Part shown: positions 7,434 through 16,895 of the stretch, in pieces | Layout: each line of letters starts with the position of its first letter | Position numbering within the stretch: position 1 is the stretch's first letter | DNA from: Chloroflexota bacterium | Lineage (GTDB): Bacteria > Chloroflexota > UBA4733 | Assembly (NCBI GenBank): GCA_025449435.1 | Contig: JANWJO010000109.1 | Coordinates: forward strand, 1-58,322 | Length of the DNA stretch: 58,322 bases | Reading direction: 5' to 3' | Program-made: the position numbers and the translations under genes | Notes under the pieces: generated by a model | Databases searched by the model: none | What the model saw: the letters and a program-made list of their open reading frames with translations, nothing else | What the model was told of the DNA's origin: nothing

Positions 7434-9359
7434 GTGACCGATCTCGATACCCTCAAACAGATGCTGCCGATCGAGCTGGTGGTCGGCGAATACGTCCAGC
7501 TCCGTAAGGCTGGCTCCACATACAAGGGTCTGTGCCCTTTCCATAGCGAGAAAACGCCGTCGTTCACGGTCAGTCCAGAACGATCCTCGTACCGCTGCTT
7601 CGGTTGCGGCAAGTACGGCGACGTGGTCTCGTTTGTCATGGAGATCGAGAAGATTGACTTCAAGGATGCCTTGAGCCGGCTGGCGCGCAAGGCAGGCATC
7701 GAACTGACCATGGACCGCCCAGCGCCTGTCGACCCTGAGGCCGAACACACGTTCGCGCTCAACGAGGCCGCCAGCATCTTTTTCCAATCGGCGCTGGCAT
7801 CACCAGGAGGGCAGGCGGCACGCGACTACCTTGCGCAACGAGGCGTGACGTCCCAAAGCTTCGAACGCTTCGGTCTGGGCTGGGCGCCGGCTGGCTGGGA
7901 TGGCCTGCTCACGTACCTGTCCAGCCGTGGCCATGATGCCGGCGTGGTTGGACGTGCAGGGCTGGCCATCCATCACGCAGAGTCCGGCCGCACATTTGAC
8001 CGCTTCCGCAATCGCTTGATGTTTCCCATCCGCGATGGCAAAGGTCGCTTGACCGGCTTTGGAGGTAGGGAACTCGACGGATCTCAGCCGAAATACATGA
8101 ACTCGCCACAAACCAATGTGTTTGACAAGGGAGGCGTGCTGTACCTGCTCGACCAAGCGTATGACTCTGCCCACAAGCAGGGGCGCCTGGTGGTGGTGGA
8201 AGGATATATGGATGCGCTGATCGCACATCAGGCCGGCTTCGACAACGTCGTGGCGAGCCTGGGCACCGCGCTGACCGATAAGCAGTTGCGCTTGATCCAG
8301 CGTGCTGCCAAAACGGTGGTCGTGGCGCTGGATGCCGATTCGGCCGGACAGCGCGCTATCGAACAGACCGTTGCATTGGCCGATCAAGTATTCGAGCGTC
8401 TGCGCGCCCCAGCGCTCACCAGCTATGTACCATCGGAGCGCAGCCCCGGCAGGACCGTTGCCGTGATGCCGATTACCTTATGCGTGGCAGCGCTTCCCGA
8501 TGGGAAAGACCCCGATGAGGTGATCCGCGAATCGCCGGAGCAGTGGGCAGCACTGGTAGAAGCAGCGTTGCCTATCATGGAGTTCTTGTTCCAGCGCGTG
8601 ATGAACATACCGGGAAACGCCAGGCGCACCGAACAGGCAAACCTCCACTTGCTTCGCGTACTGGCTCAACTGCCAGATCCGCTGGAGCGCGGGCATTATG
8701 TCGATCGTTTGGCCACTGCGCTAGGCGTTCCGGAGTCGAACGTCCTCTCGGCAATGGCAGCAGTGCGAAATCGGCCCAACAATTCCACGCTACGCGCTGC
8801 TGAAAGGACAGAATCTGATGCCGCAACCTCCACGCCTACAGGGGCAATGCCCAACGCATCCGAGCTTGAGTCAGATGACAACCCGCCCACTCCACGGCGC
8901 TCGGCGGCGAGCCCGGTTTGGGATTCGCTCAGCACCCGCCAGCGGCATGTGCTTTCTATGTTGTTGCGTTACCCGCGACTCATCGGTAGCTATCGCGAAG
9001 CCCTCGCTGGGTTGGAGCCGCAGTCGGCTCGGCTCGCCCTGGCCTGGTCATTTGTCCTGGAGCATCCGGAGGCGCAACTGTATCAGGATTTCGCAGCGCT
9101 ATTGCCGGACGGGGAAACGCTCACGCCTGGTTACCTCGATGCGTTGCTGAACGACACCAGTACCATCCCGCCGCTTGATCTGGCGCGCCAGCACGCCGAC
9201 ATGGACAGCGCTATAGACCTTCTCAAGGGCGAACACCTGCGCCTGCGCATTGTGGGCGCACAGGAACGGCTGCGTGCGGCGAGTGAAGCTGATGATGACA
9301 TCAGGGCCGAACTCGCAGCGCTCACCACCGAGAAGGCCGCCCTCGCCGCCAAGCGGTGA
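7434..9359 (+). CDS. dnaG: DNA primase
   Basis: 641 residues, the replicative primase that makes RNA primers for DNA polymerase at the fork. The CHC2-type zinc finger is complete (CPFHSEKTPSF then RCFGCGKYGD). The primase core has the RNAP-basin region (RFRNRLMFPI), and the TOPRIM domain shows VVVEGYMDAL, ASLGTALT and VVVALDADSAGQ. The C-terminal part (about residues 430-641) is poorly conserved and includes a low-complexity Thr/Ser/Ala linker around 460-500, then a helical helicase-binding-like domain. I chose GTG 7434 because GGGAG stands 4-8 bases upstream and the likely promoter lies at 7391-7396; an in-frame GTG at 7395 would overlap that promoter. Confidence 0.95.
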   Translation: MTDLDTLKQMLPIELVVGEYVQLRKAGSTYKGLCPFHSEKTPSFTVSPERSSYRCFGCGKYGDVVSFVMEIEKIDFKDALSRLARKAGIELTMDRPAPVDPEAEHTFALNEAASIFFQSALASPGGQAARDYLAQRGVTSQSFERFGLGWAPAGWDGLLTYLSSRGHDAGVVGRAGLAIHHAESGRTFDRFRNRLMFPIRDGKGRLTGFGGRELDGSQPKYMNSPQTNVFDKGGVLYLLDQAYDSAHKQGRLVVVEGYMDALIAHQAGFDNVVASLGTALTDKQLRLIQRAAKTVVVALDADSAGQRAIEQTVALADQVFERLRAPALTSYVPSERSPGRTVAVMPITLCVAALPDGKDPDEVIRESPEQWAALVEAALPIMEFLFQRVMNIPGNARRTEQANLHLLRVLAQLPDPLERGHYVDRLATALGVPESNVLSAMAAVRNRPNNSTLRAAERTESDAATSTPTGAMPNASELESDDNPPTPRRSAASPVWDSLSTRQRHVLSMLLRYPRLIGSYREALAGLEPQSARLALAWSFVLEHPEAQLYQDFAALLPDGETLTPGYLDALLNDTSTIPPLDLARQHADMDSAIDLLKGEHLRLRIVGAQERLRAASEADDDIRAELAALTTEKAALAAKR

Positions 9360-9365
9360 CGCATG

Positions 9366-9488
9366 TCGAACCCCTCCCCCGCGCCCGGGTGCCCTCTGGG
9401 CGTACACTCGTCCCCCGAGCAGGAGAGGGGAGCAGGCGGTATTCTGGCAGCCCGTCCCCCCGCCAAGGGAGGACGACAGGGGGGTCGA
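9366..9488. repeat. Intergenic GC-rich palindromic repeat, copy A
   Basis: Bounded by TCGA at both ends, with ACCCCTC on the left and GGGGGG on the right. It holds ACCCCTCCCCCGCGCCC (9370-9386), identical over 17 bases to copy D (29510-29526), and the hairpin core CGGGTGCCCTCTGGGCG (9386-9402). The last 42 bases match the end of copy E (50182-50221) with few differences. It sits between dnaG and apgM. Confidence 0.75.
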
Positions 9489-9572
9489 GACCAATAGCAA
9501 CCCGCCCCTCGCGTGCGCTATGGTGACATACCGCCGCGCCGCGAGCGGCTACTCAGGAAGGAGTACCGGTTC

Positions 9573-10781
9573 ATGATCCCTCTTCACATCCGGCGCGAGC
9601 TGTCGGTAAAAACCTCTAGCCGGATCGTCCTCATTGTTATGGATGGCCTCGGCGGCCTTCCCACCGGGCCGGAGGGCAAGACCGAGCTGGAACTCGCTAC
9701 CTCCCCACGCCTGGATGCGCTCGCCCAACGGTCGGCCCTGGCGGCCAGCACGCCCCTCGAAGCTGGGCTCACACCGGGCAGCGGGCCCGCCCACCTGGCG
9801 CTGTTTGGCTACGATGCCCTGGAACACAACATCGGCCGGGGCGCGCTGTCGGCCTTAGGCGTGGGGTTTGAACTTGGACCCAATGATCTCGCTGCACGCA
9901 TCAACTTCTGTACCGTCGATGCCGGCGGACGTATCACGGACCGCCGAGCCGGTCGCATTCCCACCGAATTGAATGAACAACTGTGCGCCAAACTGCGCGC
10001 TGGCATCCACCTGCCGGGCGTCGAGCTGCACCTCATGACCGAGGAGCAATATCGCGCGGTTGCCGTATTTCGCGGCGAGGGCCTTGGCGACCAGTTGGGC
10101 GATTCGGACCCACAGCATACCGGTGTGGCGGCGCTCACCATCGAGGCACTCGCGCCCGAGGCGGCGCGTGCGGCGACGGTTGCCAACGAGTTTGTGGCAC
10201 AGGCGGCCCATATCCTGAAGGACGACCACCCGGCGAATATGGTGCTCCTGCGCGGATTCGCCAAACATCCCTCTCTACCCTCCTTCAAGGACATCTACAA
10301 GCTCACGTCCGCTGCCATCGCCGTGTACCCCATGTACAAGGGCTTGGGCCGCATTGTGGGGATGCAGGTGCTCGGTGCACCGCACAGCACCGCCGAGGAA
10401 TTTTCTTTGCTGCGCGATCACTGGAATGACTTCGACTTCTTCTATCTGCACGTCAAGCCAACCGATAGCGCTGGAGAGGATGGCGACGCGCTGCGCAAGG
10501 CGTCGGTCATCAGTGAGGTGGACACCTTCATTCCTGGGGTGCTCGATCTCAAGCCCGACGTGCTCATCGTGACTGGCGACCATTCGACACCAAGTACGCT
10601 GCGCAGCCACAGTTGGAATCCGGTGCCACTCCTGCTGCACTCGGCCCACGTCATCCCGGAGGGCCGACCAGGATTTTCCGAGCACACGGCAGCGCGTGGC
10701 CGGATGGGCCACATCAAGCACCGCGATGTAATGGACCTGGCGATGGCGCACGCACTCAAGTACGATAAGTTCGGCGCGTAG
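9573..10781 (+). CDS. apgM: 2,3-bisphosphoglycerate-independent phosphoglycerate mutase, archaeal type
   Basis: 402 residues. It belongs to the ApgM branch of the alkaline phosphatase superfamily, which interconverts 3- and 2-phosphoglycerate in glycolysis and gluconeogenesis. Visible are the first metal site IVLIVMDGLGG, the nucleophile region AGLTPGSGPAHLALFGYD with its Ser, the RINFCTV and TDRRAGRIPT substrate elements, HVKPTDSAGEDGD and VTGDHSTPS with further metal ligands, and the closing His in AARGRMGHIKHRD. Start ATG 9573 is fixed by AGGAAGGAG (9555-9563); an in-frame ATG at 9513 lies beyond it. It is followed after 35 bases by a PfkB kinase. Confidence 0.93.
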   Translation: MIPLHIRRELSVKTSSRIVLIVMDGLGGLPTGPEGKTELELATSPRLDALAQRSALAASTPLEAGLTPGSGPAHLALFGYDALEHNIGRGALSALGVGFELGPNDLAARINFCTVDAGGRITDRRAGRIPTELNEQLCAKLRAGIHLPGVELHLMTEEQYRAVAVFRGEGLGDQLGDSDPQHTGVAALTIEALAPEAARAATVANEFVAQAAHILKDDHPANMVLLRGFAKHPSLPSFKDIYKLTSAAIAVYPMYKGLGRIVGMQVLGAPHSTAEEFSLLRDHWNDFDFFYLHVKPTDSAGEDGDALRKASVISEVDTFIPGVLDLKPDVLIVTGDHSTPSTLRSHSWNPVPLLLHSAHVIPEGRPGFSEHTAARGRMGHIKHRDVMDLAMAHALKYDKFGA

Positions 10782-10816
10782 AACAGTAGCAGAGCGCTGC
10801 AACGACAGGGGGCTGG

Positions 10817-11773
10817 ATGGCAGCCAGCACTGGTACGTCGCGCCCAATTGTGGTAGTGGCTGGCGGCATCAACCTGGATTATGTCGTGCGGACGCCGCGC
10901 CTGCCGCGTCCCGGTGAAACGGTGCGTGGTGGCGACGTGACCTTGGTGCCGGGAGGAAAGGGAGCCAATCAGGCTGCCGCTGTGGCCCGTGCCGGAGGCG
11001 ACGCGCGCCTGCTCGGCCTGGTTGGCGACGACGCAGCTGGGGAGCAGTCGCTGGCAAGCGTCACCGCCGACGGCATCGACACCAATTGGGTCCGCCGGCT
11101 TACTGGCGTCCCGTCTGGCATCGCCTTAATCGCGGTGGCCGCCGGTGGCGAGAACACAATCATTGTTGCCCCTGGGGCCAACGCGCATGCCAGCGCCGCG
11201 TACATAGAGAGCTGCACTGGCGCGTTTGCAGGTGTCCGCGCGATCTTGCTGCAGTTTGAGTGGCCGCTCGACGCCGTACGGGCCTGTCTCGCCGCGGCGC
11301 CTGCGGGAGCCTTGCGCATATTAAATGCCGCGCCCGTGCAGCGGGAGGGGCTCGACCTGATCGCCAACGTGGACTGGTTGCTCGTCAATGAGGTCGAGGC
11401 GGAAGTGCTGTCCGGCGTGACGGTAGACGGCGTGGCCGGTGCGCGGCAGGCTGCCAGCGTGCTTCGCAAGCTCGGCGCTCCTAACGTTGTGGTCACACTC
11501 GGTGGTGACGGTGCGATCCTGGAGGGCCAGCAATGTGCAGGGCATCAACCGGCACCCCGGGTGGACGTGATCGACTCGACGGCCGCCGGAGACTCATTTG
11601 CCGGCGCGCTAGCGGTGGCGCTGGCCAGTGGCCAGAGCGCGCCCGCTGCCCTGCGGCGAGCGGCTACCGCTGGGAGCTTGGCCTGTACGGTGCTCGGGGC
11701 GCGGACTTCTATTCCAACCAGCGCCGCGGTCGACACGGCGCTCGCCGCCACGCCCGCTTTTCGTGCCTTTTGA
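10817..11773 (+). CDS. PfkB family carbohydrate kinase, ribokinase-like
   Basis: 318 residues. The ribokinase-type N-terminal motif is clear: VVVAGGINLDYVVR, then RPGETVRGGDVTLVPGGKG with the GGKGANQA sugar-binding turn. The C-terminal PfkB signature with the catalytic Asp is DSTAAGDSFAGALAVALAS. VTLGGDGAIL gives the ATP-site strand. The overall pattern is closest to ribokinase (ribose to ribose 5-phosphate), but PfkB substrate range is broad and no ribose transport gene is near, so I leave the gene unnamed. AGGGGG precedes the ATG. It probably shares a transcript with apgM upstream and the SDR 27 bases downstream. Confidence 0.88.
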   Translation: MAASTGTSRPIVVVAGGINLDYVVRTPRLPRPGETVRGGDVTLVPGGKGANQAAAVARAGGDARLLGLVGDDAAGEQSLASVTADGIDTNWVRRLTGVPSGIALIAVAAGGENTIIVAPGANAHASAAYIESCTGAFAGVRAILLQFEWPLDAVRACLAAAPAGALRILNAAPVQREGLDLIANVDWLLVNEVEAEVLSGVTVDGVAGARQAASVLRKLGAPNVVVTLGGDGAILEGQQCAGHQPAPRVDVIDSTAAGDSFAGALAVALASGQSAPAALRRAATAGSLACTVLGARTSIPTSAAVDTALAATPAFRAF

Positions 11774-11800
11774 AGGGGAATTGGAAGACGAGGAACTGAT

Positions 11801-12520
11801 ATGACACTTCTTGAGGGCAAGGTGGCCATAGTGACCGGCGGGTCGCGTTCGACCGGCCGCGAGATCGCTCGGGTACTCCTCGGCGCTGGCTTGCGCGTCG
11901 CCATTTGCGCCCGCGACCGATCTCGCCTTGAAGATGCCGCTGCCGATTTGCGGCGTGGTGGGCACAGCTTGATCGACGAGGTAGCCGACGTAGCCAGCGA
12001 AGACGATATCCAACGGTTGGTTGCTGCGACGGTCAACGCTTTTGGCGGCGTGGATGTTCTGGTGAACAACGCGGCCGCTGGCGGCGGCGGCGATACCGAA
12101 CATTGCCCGGTGGACCGCTGGGACCAGGTGATGGCTACCAACGTGCGCGGGCCCTTTCTGCTGGCCAAGCACACGGTGCCGATTATGCGGCAGCGCGGCG
12201 GTGGTCATGTTATTAGCATTGGTTCCGGCGCCGGCAAGCAGGGATACGCCGGTATGCCCGCCTATTGCGCCTCCAAGTTTGCGCTCATCGGCTTTTCCCA
12301 AGCACTGGCCGCTGAAGTGGGCGACGCCAATATCAAGGTGGCTGTCATCAACCCAGGTTCGATAGCCTCTAGTGTTAGCATTTCGACGGGCCAAGCACGC
12401 CGTCCTACGGGCAAATACCTATTGCCTCAAGATGTCGCCACAGCGGTCTTATCCCTGCTCCAACAATCGGATCATGCCTGGACACAGGAAATGAATCTGT
12501 GGCCATTCCGCGGCGACTAA
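11801..12520 (+). CDS. Short-chain dehydrogenase/reductase (SDR)
   Basis: 239 residues, classical SDR. The coenzyme motif is VAIVTGGSRSTGREIA (residues 8-23), with Thr in place of the usual Gly/Ile in the third part. NNAAAGG is the NNAG-like strand-4 motif, the catalytic Ser lies in ISIGSGAGK, and YCASK gives the Tyr-x-x-x-Lys pair. Such enzymes act on hydroxyl or keto groups; FabG-like reduction is possible but the site for acyl carrier protein cannot be judged. GAGGAA precedes the ATG. The 3' end converges on the peptide ABC genes across repeat copy B. Confidence 0.88.
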   Translation: MTLLEGKVAIVTGGSRSTGREIARVLLGAGLRVAICARDRSRLEDAAADLRRGGHSLIDEVADVASEDDIQRLVAATVNAFGGVDVLVNNAAAGGGGDTEHCPVDRWDQVMATNVRGPFLLAKHTVPIMRQRGGGHVISIGSGAGKQGYAGMPAYCASKFALIGFSQALAAEVGDANIKVAVINPGSIASSVSISTGQARRPTGKYLLPQDVATAVLSLLQQSDHAWTQEMNLWPFRGD

Positions 12521-12535
12521 CGGCATCCGTCGTTT

Positions 12536-12608
12536 GACGGCCCCATGCCGGGTGCCCACTGGGCATGCACCCGCTTCCCTTGGCAGGAGGGACGGCATGG
12601 GGGTCGTC
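12536..12608. repeat. Intergenic palindromic repeat, copy B
   Basis: Inverted ends CCCCATGCCG (12541-12550) and CGGCATGGGG (12593-12602) are perfect, extended by GAC/GTC outside. Inside lies TGCCC-ACT-GGGCA, the same hairpin core as copies A, C and D. The right end GGGGGTCGTC resembles that of copies A and E. It lies between the convergent SDR and ABC genes and could also act as a two-way terminator. Confidence 0.7.
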
Positions 12609-12609
12609 T

Positions 12610-13701
12610 CTAAACCACATCCGCCGCGATAGCTGGGTCGATGGTGTGCTTGGCACCCTTGGCGAGCGACGTTGGCGTCGAGCCCGGCTCCGCCAGGTGG
12701 CAGGCGACCGTGTGCCCTGTGCCGGTCATATCGCGGATGGTCGGCACAAACTTACTGCAAATATCGATAGCGATGGGGCAGCGCGTGTGGAACACGCACC
12801 CGCTGGGCGGATTGACGGGGCTCGGTACGTCTCCAGTCAAGATAATGCGCTCCCGCCGGCGCTCCAAGCGCGGGTCGGGAATCGGCACTGCCGACAGCAA
12901 TGCCCGCGTGTAGGGGTGCTTGGGGTTGTCGTACAACTCAGCCCGGCTCGCCAGTTCGACCACGTGGCCGAGGTACATCACGGCGATGCGGTCGCTGATG
13001 TGGCGGACGACCGAGAGGTCGTGGGCAATGAACAGATACGTCAGATTGAATTGGGCTTGCAGGTCTTCTAACAGGTTGATGATTTGGGCCCGGATCGATA
13101 CATCCAACGCCGAGATGGGCTCATCGCACACGATAAAGTCCGGTTGAAGTGCAAGCGCGCGGGCGATGCCGATGCGCTGCCGCTGGCCACCAGAGAATTC
13201 GTGGGGATAGCGATTGGCGAAGTAGGGATTGAGTCCAACGGTGCGCAGCAGTTCCTCCACCCGATCGCGTTGCTGCTGCTTTCCCGACACCAGGTTATGG
13301 ATCTGTAGCGGTTCCGAAACAATGGAACCCACCGTCATGCGCGGATTCAGCGACGCATACGGGTCTTGAAAAATCATCTGCATGCGCTTGCGCATGCGCC
13401 GCAACGGCGTGCCATCCAGTGTCGTGAGTTCTATGCCATCGAAGGACACAGTGCCGGCCGTGGGCCGCTGTAGCTGGAGAATGGCGCGGCCAGTCGTCGA
13501 TTTCCCGCAACCCGACTCACCGACCAAGCCGAGCGTCTCTCCGCGAAACACGTCAAGGTCAATGCCATCCACCGCCTTGACCGAGCCAACCTGGCGTTGC
13601 AAAATGCCTGACGAGATCGGGAAGTGGACCTTCAAGCCCTTGATCTGAACCAGTGCACTGCCCTGGTCGCGTACCGCTGCCTGGGTCTGTGCCGCTGCCA
13701 T
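12610..13701 (-). CDS. Oligopeptide/dipeptide ABC transporter ATPase, DppF/OppF type
   Basis: 363 residues. A cytoplasmic nucleotide-binding subunit of a peptide- or nickel-type importer. It has Walker [16 protein letters not shown], the Q-loop [14 protein letters not shown], the signature [15 protein letters not shown], Walker [13 protein letters not shown] and an H-loop in FIAHDLSVV. The C-terminal oligopeptide-transporter extension includes [16 protein letters not shown], whose cysteines may bind a 4Fe-4S cluster in this family. AAGGAG precedes the ATG. It is the second gene after the DppD-like subunit (42-base gap). The permeases and binding protein that these ATPases need are not in this window. 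Confidence 0.92.
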   Translation of the reverse strand: MAAAQTQAAVRDQGSALVQIKGLKVHFPISSGILQRQVGSVKAVDGIDLDVFRGETLGLVGESGCGKSTTGRAILQLQRPTAGTVSFDGIELTTLDGTPLRRMRKRMQMIFQDPYASLNPRMTVGSIVSEPLQIHNLVSGKQQQRDRVEELLRTVGLNPYFANRYPHEFSGGQRQRIGIARALALQPDFIVCDEPISALDVSIRAQIINLLEDLQAQFNLTYLFIAHDLSVVRHISDRIAVMYLGHVVELASRAELYDNPKHPYTRALLSAVPIPDPRLERRRERIILTGDVPSPVNPPSGCVFHTRCPIAIDICSKFVPTIRDMTGTGHTVACHLAEPGSTPTSLAKGAKHTIDPAIAADVV

Positions 13702-13743
13702 CCGTGTTCTCCTTGATCTGCGTTCGTTGTCGATACGGAGCGC

Positions 13744-14751
13744 TTACGCAGGAGCCACCATCGAGAGCGCTGACTGGGTGATTTCCCGGATGCAGGCCGC
13801 CTGGTGATTCGGCGCTACCGTGCGCAGCTCGGGCACACCCTGCAGGCAGCGTTCCAGCGCGAAGCTGCAGCGCGCCGAAAACGAACACACGGCAGGAAGA
13901 TTGATCAAGTCTGGTGGTAGCCCTTCGATGGGCACCAAGCGCTCACGCCGCGTCTCGTCGAGGCGCGGGATCGAATTGAGCAGCCCCAACGTATAGGGGT
14001 GGCGTGGGTTGCCGAACAGTTCTTCGGTTTGCGACGTTTCCGCCACCTTGCCGGCATACATCACCACGATGCGGTCGGCCACACCCGCCACTACGCCCAT
14101 GTCGTGGGTAATTAGCAACACGGCGGTGTTGAACTCCTGGCGCAGGTTGGCGATGAGTTCCAGAATCTGCGCTTGGATCGTCACGTCCAGAGCCGTGGTC
14201 GGCTCGTCGGCGATCAGCAGGTTGGGGTTGCACGACAAGGCCATGGCAATCATGGCACGCTGGCGCATCCCACCGGAGAACTGGTGCGGGTAATCGTCAA
14301 CGCGGCGCGCAGCCGACGGGATGCCTACCAATTGGAGCAGTTCGACAGCGCGGGTGTGCGCCTGCCTAGGCGACATTCTCAAGTGCAGTTGGAGCGACTC
14401 GGTTATCTGACGGCCGATTGTGAGCACCGGGTTAAGCGACGTCATTGGGTCTTGAAAGATCATGGCGATCTGCTTGCCGCGCACCTTACGCATTTCCTCG
14501 TTGGAGAGCTTGAGCAAGTCTTTGCCATCGAACAAGATTTCGCCGGACGCGTAGCGGGCAGGCGGTTGTGGCACCAAGCGCATAATCGACAAGACTGTCA
14601 CGCTCTTGCCGCAGCCGGATTCGCCCACGATGCCGAGCGTTTCTCCTGGACGGATCTCAAAACTCACGCCATCGACAGCCTTCACCACGCCATCGCGCGT
14701 GTCGAAGTACGTACGCAGGTCTTTTACCTCGAGGAGGAACTCTCCGCTCAT
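13744..14751 (-). CDS. Oligopeptide/dipeptide ABC transporter ATPase, DppD/OppD type
   Basis: 335 residues from the ATG at 14751, chosen for GGAAGG just upstream and because [20 protein letters not shown] is the normal family start; the frame stays open further upstream without meaning. Walker A is [14 protein letters not shown], the Q-loop [14 protein letters not shown], the signature [15 protein letters not shown], Walker [13 protein letters not shown] and the H-loop LITHDMGVV. The C-terminal extension contains [14 protein letters not shown]. It pairs with the DppF-like subunit to form the usual heterodimeric ATPase. A possible -10 (TATACT, minus strand, 14818-14813) lies 62 bases upstream. 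Confidence 0.92.
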   Translation of the reverse strand: MSGEFLLEVKDLRTYFDTRDGVVKAVDGVSFEIRPGETLGIVGESGCGKSVTVLSIMRLVPQPPARYASGEILFDGKDLLKLSNEEMRKVRGKQIAMIFQDPMTSLNPVLTIGRQITESLQLHLRMSPRQAHTRAVELLQLVGIPSAARRVDDYPHQFSGGMRQRAMIAMALSCNPNLLIADEPTTALDVTIQAQILELIANLRQEFNTAVLLITHDMGVVAGVADRIVVMYAGKVAETSQTEELFGNPRHPYTLGLLNSIPRLDETRRERLVPIEGLPPDLINLPAVCSFSARCSFALERCLQGVPELRTVAPNHQAACIREITQSALSMVAPA

Positions 14752-14940
14752 GCATGAACCTTCCGGAACGGAACGACACGCCGGTATAAAATAGCCGGTT
14801 AGGCGTGGTCTGAGTATAGCGACAGTAGAGCAACGGAGCAGCCAACCGGCCATGGCCGGCATCGACGCGCGACGTCTATGTTGTAGCTGTGGAAAGCTGC
14901 ATAGGACAACCAGGCACTGGTGCATACCCCTGGTCGGTAT

Positions 14941-14949
14941 GGTACAGTG
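14941..14949 (+). promoter_or_regulatory. Probable -10 element of the IscA-type gene
   Basis: TGGTACAGTG carries TACAGT (14943-14948) with an upstream TG, giving a leader of about 78 bases. The surrounding gap (14752-15032) also holds the opposite promoter for the ABC pair; nothing else is seen in it. Confidence 0.4.
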
Positions 14950-15032
14950 GAGGTGCGCACGAGCTCGCGTCTCGGCGTGTTGCAACATCAAGTGATCGAC
15001 GGGTTCGCGCCGGTCGAAGGAGAACCGCCAGC

Positions 15033-15398
15033 ATGAGTGCCATCACCATTACCGAAGATGCCGCCGCCAAGGTCAGGGAACTCACCGCCAAGGACGACCG
15101 GCAGGACCTCGCCCTGCGGCTGTTCGTCACCAGTGGTGGCTGTTCCGGCTTCAACTACGGCATGACGCTCGATGACGAAATCGCCGACGACGACTCGGTG
15201 ACCGAGGACAATGGCGTCAAAATACTCGTTGATGCCGATAGCCTTCCCTATGTCCTGGGGTCAGAGATCCATTATGTCGACAGCATGATGGGTGCGGGGT
15301 TCGTAGTCAACAACCCGAACGCCACCGGCTCCTGCGGATGTGGCCAGTCGTTCCGGACCGATGGCGCCAGCGGCCAGGCGCGGAGCTGCGCCCACTAA
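15033..15398 (+). CDS. Iron-sulfur cluster assembly accessory protein (HesB/IscA/ErpA family)
   Basis: 121 residues. An A-type Fe-S carrier that passes clusters or iron to apo-proteins in the cytoplasm. It has the three conserved cysteines: one in FVTSGGCSGFNY and the C-terminal pair in GSCGCGQSF. The rest (MSAITITEDAAAKVRELTA, then VDSMMGAGFVVNNPNA) is typical. The ATG at 15033 follows GAAGGAGA. IscA, ErpA and SufA cannot be told apart by sequence alone. No suf or isc genes are adjacent, though Fe-S clients (SdhB, the HdrB-like subunit) lie a few kilobases on. A strong palindrome follows the gene. Confidence 0.92.
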   Translation: MSAITITEDAAAKVRELTAKDDRQDLALRLFVTSGGCSGFNYGMTLDDEIADDDSVTEDNGVKILVDADSLPYVLGSEIHYVDSMMGAGFVVNNPNATGSCGCGQSFRTDGASGQARSCAH

Positions 15399-15426
15399 GC
15401 GGCTCGCTCCCGGTTCATTCACCGCC

Positions 15427-15451
15427 AGGGGACACAGAATCTGTGTCCCCT
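15427..15451. terminator. Two-way terminator-like palindrome
   Basis: AGGGGACACAGA and TCTGTGTCCCCT face each other around a single A, giving a 12-bp perfect inverted repeat, followed by TTT and an outer CGCC/GGCG pair. It stands exactly between the convergent IscA-type and M20 dipeptidase genes. Confidence 0.75.
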
Positions 15452-15480
15452 TTGTGGCGTCCGGCGTATGCAGAAGCGGT

Positions 15481-16860
15481 CTAGTCCAGTCCCTTCACCA
15501 GGGTCAAGTAAGCAGCGGCCAGGTACACCTTGATGCGCGTCACCAACGTATCTACTTCCGTAAACTCATCCACCCCGTGTACGCCCCTGCCGGTACGCTC
15601 GCCCTTGGGATCTATGGGCGAAAAGCCATACGCCGCCACACCCAGCGGCCGCACGTACTGGCTATCGGTAAACCCGGCGGTCAGCGAGGCCGCCAGTTCA
15701 ACCTCCAGTCCCGTGGCCAGGGTATAAGCGTTTCCAAGAGCTCGCGTGAACGGCGTATCAAAAGCCGATTGCGTGGAGCGCGCCCACACCGCGACGTGTA
15801 CCGTCACTCCGGAAATGCCGGAAACGATGCGTTCTACCTCGCGCTGCACGTAAGCGCCATCTTGCCCCGGCAAGGTGCGCGAATCGCATACCAACACCGC
15901 TGATGCCGGAATGCTGTTGGACTTCACTCCGGCGTGGAGCACGGTTGGTGTCACCGTCATGCGCGACAGCGCCTTCAACGAATGGGCGCTCTGCCGGTGT
16001 ACCTTGCCAATGGCATCGAGCACGCTGTCCAGGTTTGCGACGGTCGGGCGAGGTGTCCCCGGCAGCATACGCGGTACGGCGTCAAATACCACATGCGACA
16101 CATCGACGGCTGGTTGGTAGGCTGCGAGTGCGTCAATCACCCTGGCTGCCTTGACCAAGGCGTTGTCCGCCGACCAAGGCTGCGAAGCGTGCGCCGAAGC
16201 GCCCTCGATGGTAATGGTGACCTCGCAGCGCCCCTTCTCGCCTAACGATATGCCCAACAAGCGGTCGTCAGGGCTCAACAGCGGCATGCCGCCACCCTCG
16301 TTAAGGGCGTAGGTGCAGCGGATCTTGTCTGGAACGTGCTCCGCCAGCCAGCCGTAGCCGTAAAACCCGCCCGACTCTTCGTCGGCTGTCGCGGTGTACA
16401 CCAGGTCACCACCTAGGGCGATGCCTGCACGCTTGAGCAGCACGGCCGTAAAAAAGCCAGTGGTGGCCAGCGACTTGGCATCGTCGCTGCCGCGTCCCCA
16501 AATGCGACCGTCAGACAGAACGGCGTCGAACGGCGGGTGCTTCCAGGTTGCGACATCCTCAACAGGCACGACATCCAGGTGGCTCATGAGCAGCAAACTA
16601 CGCGTATTGGACGTGCCTGCCAGCCTGGCCACAAGGTTGCCGCGAGCCGGCGCCGATTCGATGACCTCTGCCGCGATGCCCTCCGCCGCCAGCCGCTGCT
16701 GGATGTACAGGCAACAGGGTGTCTCGTTGCCAGTAGGCATCTTGCCCGTGTTAACGGTGTTGAAGCGCACAATCGCTTGGTGAAAAGCGATGATCTCGTC
16801 GCGGGCGGCATGCGTCGCTGCAAATAAGGCTTGTAGCGTGGGATCGGGTGCAAGGGGCAC
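15481..16860 (-). CDS. M20 family dipeptidase/deacylase (ArgE/DapE/ACY1 group)
   Basis: 459 residues. The metal-dependent exopeptidase pattern is SHLDVVPVED (His-Asp), GRGSDDAKSLATTGFF with the bridging Asp, TADEESGGFYGYGWL with the Glu pair, and HAGVKSNSIP; RGVHGVDEF carries the last His. It resembles Gly-X carboxypeptidase and acetylornithine/succinyl-diaminopimelate deacylase relatives of about this length. No signal peptide is evident. GTG 16860 is preferred because GGAAGGAG ends 7 bases before it, whereas the in-frame TTG at 16866 sits against that site. glpX is 36 bases upstream on the same strand and the pair may be cotranscribed. Confidence 0.88.
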   Translation of the reverse strand: MPLAPDPTLQALFAATHAARDEIIAFHQAIVRFNTVNTGKMPTGNETPCCLYIQQRLAAEGIAAEVIESAPARGNLVARLAGTSNTRSLLLMSHLDVVPVEDVATWKHPPFDAVLSDGRIWGRGSDDAKSLATTGFFTAVLLKRAGIALGGDLVYTATADEESGGFYGYGWLAEHVPDKIRCTYALNEGGGMPLLSPDDRLLGISLGEKGRCEVTITIEGASAHASQPWSADNALVKAARVIDALAAYQPAVDVSHVVFDAVPRMLPGTPRPTVANLDSVLDAIGKVHRQSAHSLKALSRMTVTPTVLHAGVKSNSIPASAVLVCDSRTLPGQDGAYVQREVERIVSGISGVTVHVAVWARSTQSAFDTPFTRALGNAYTLATGLEVELAASLTAGFTDSQYVRPLGVAAYGFSPIDPKGERTGRGVHGVDEFTEVDTLVTRIKVYLAAAYLTLVKGLD

Positions 16861-16895
16861 GTGCAATCTCCTTCCCGCAATGGCCCGCTATCGAG

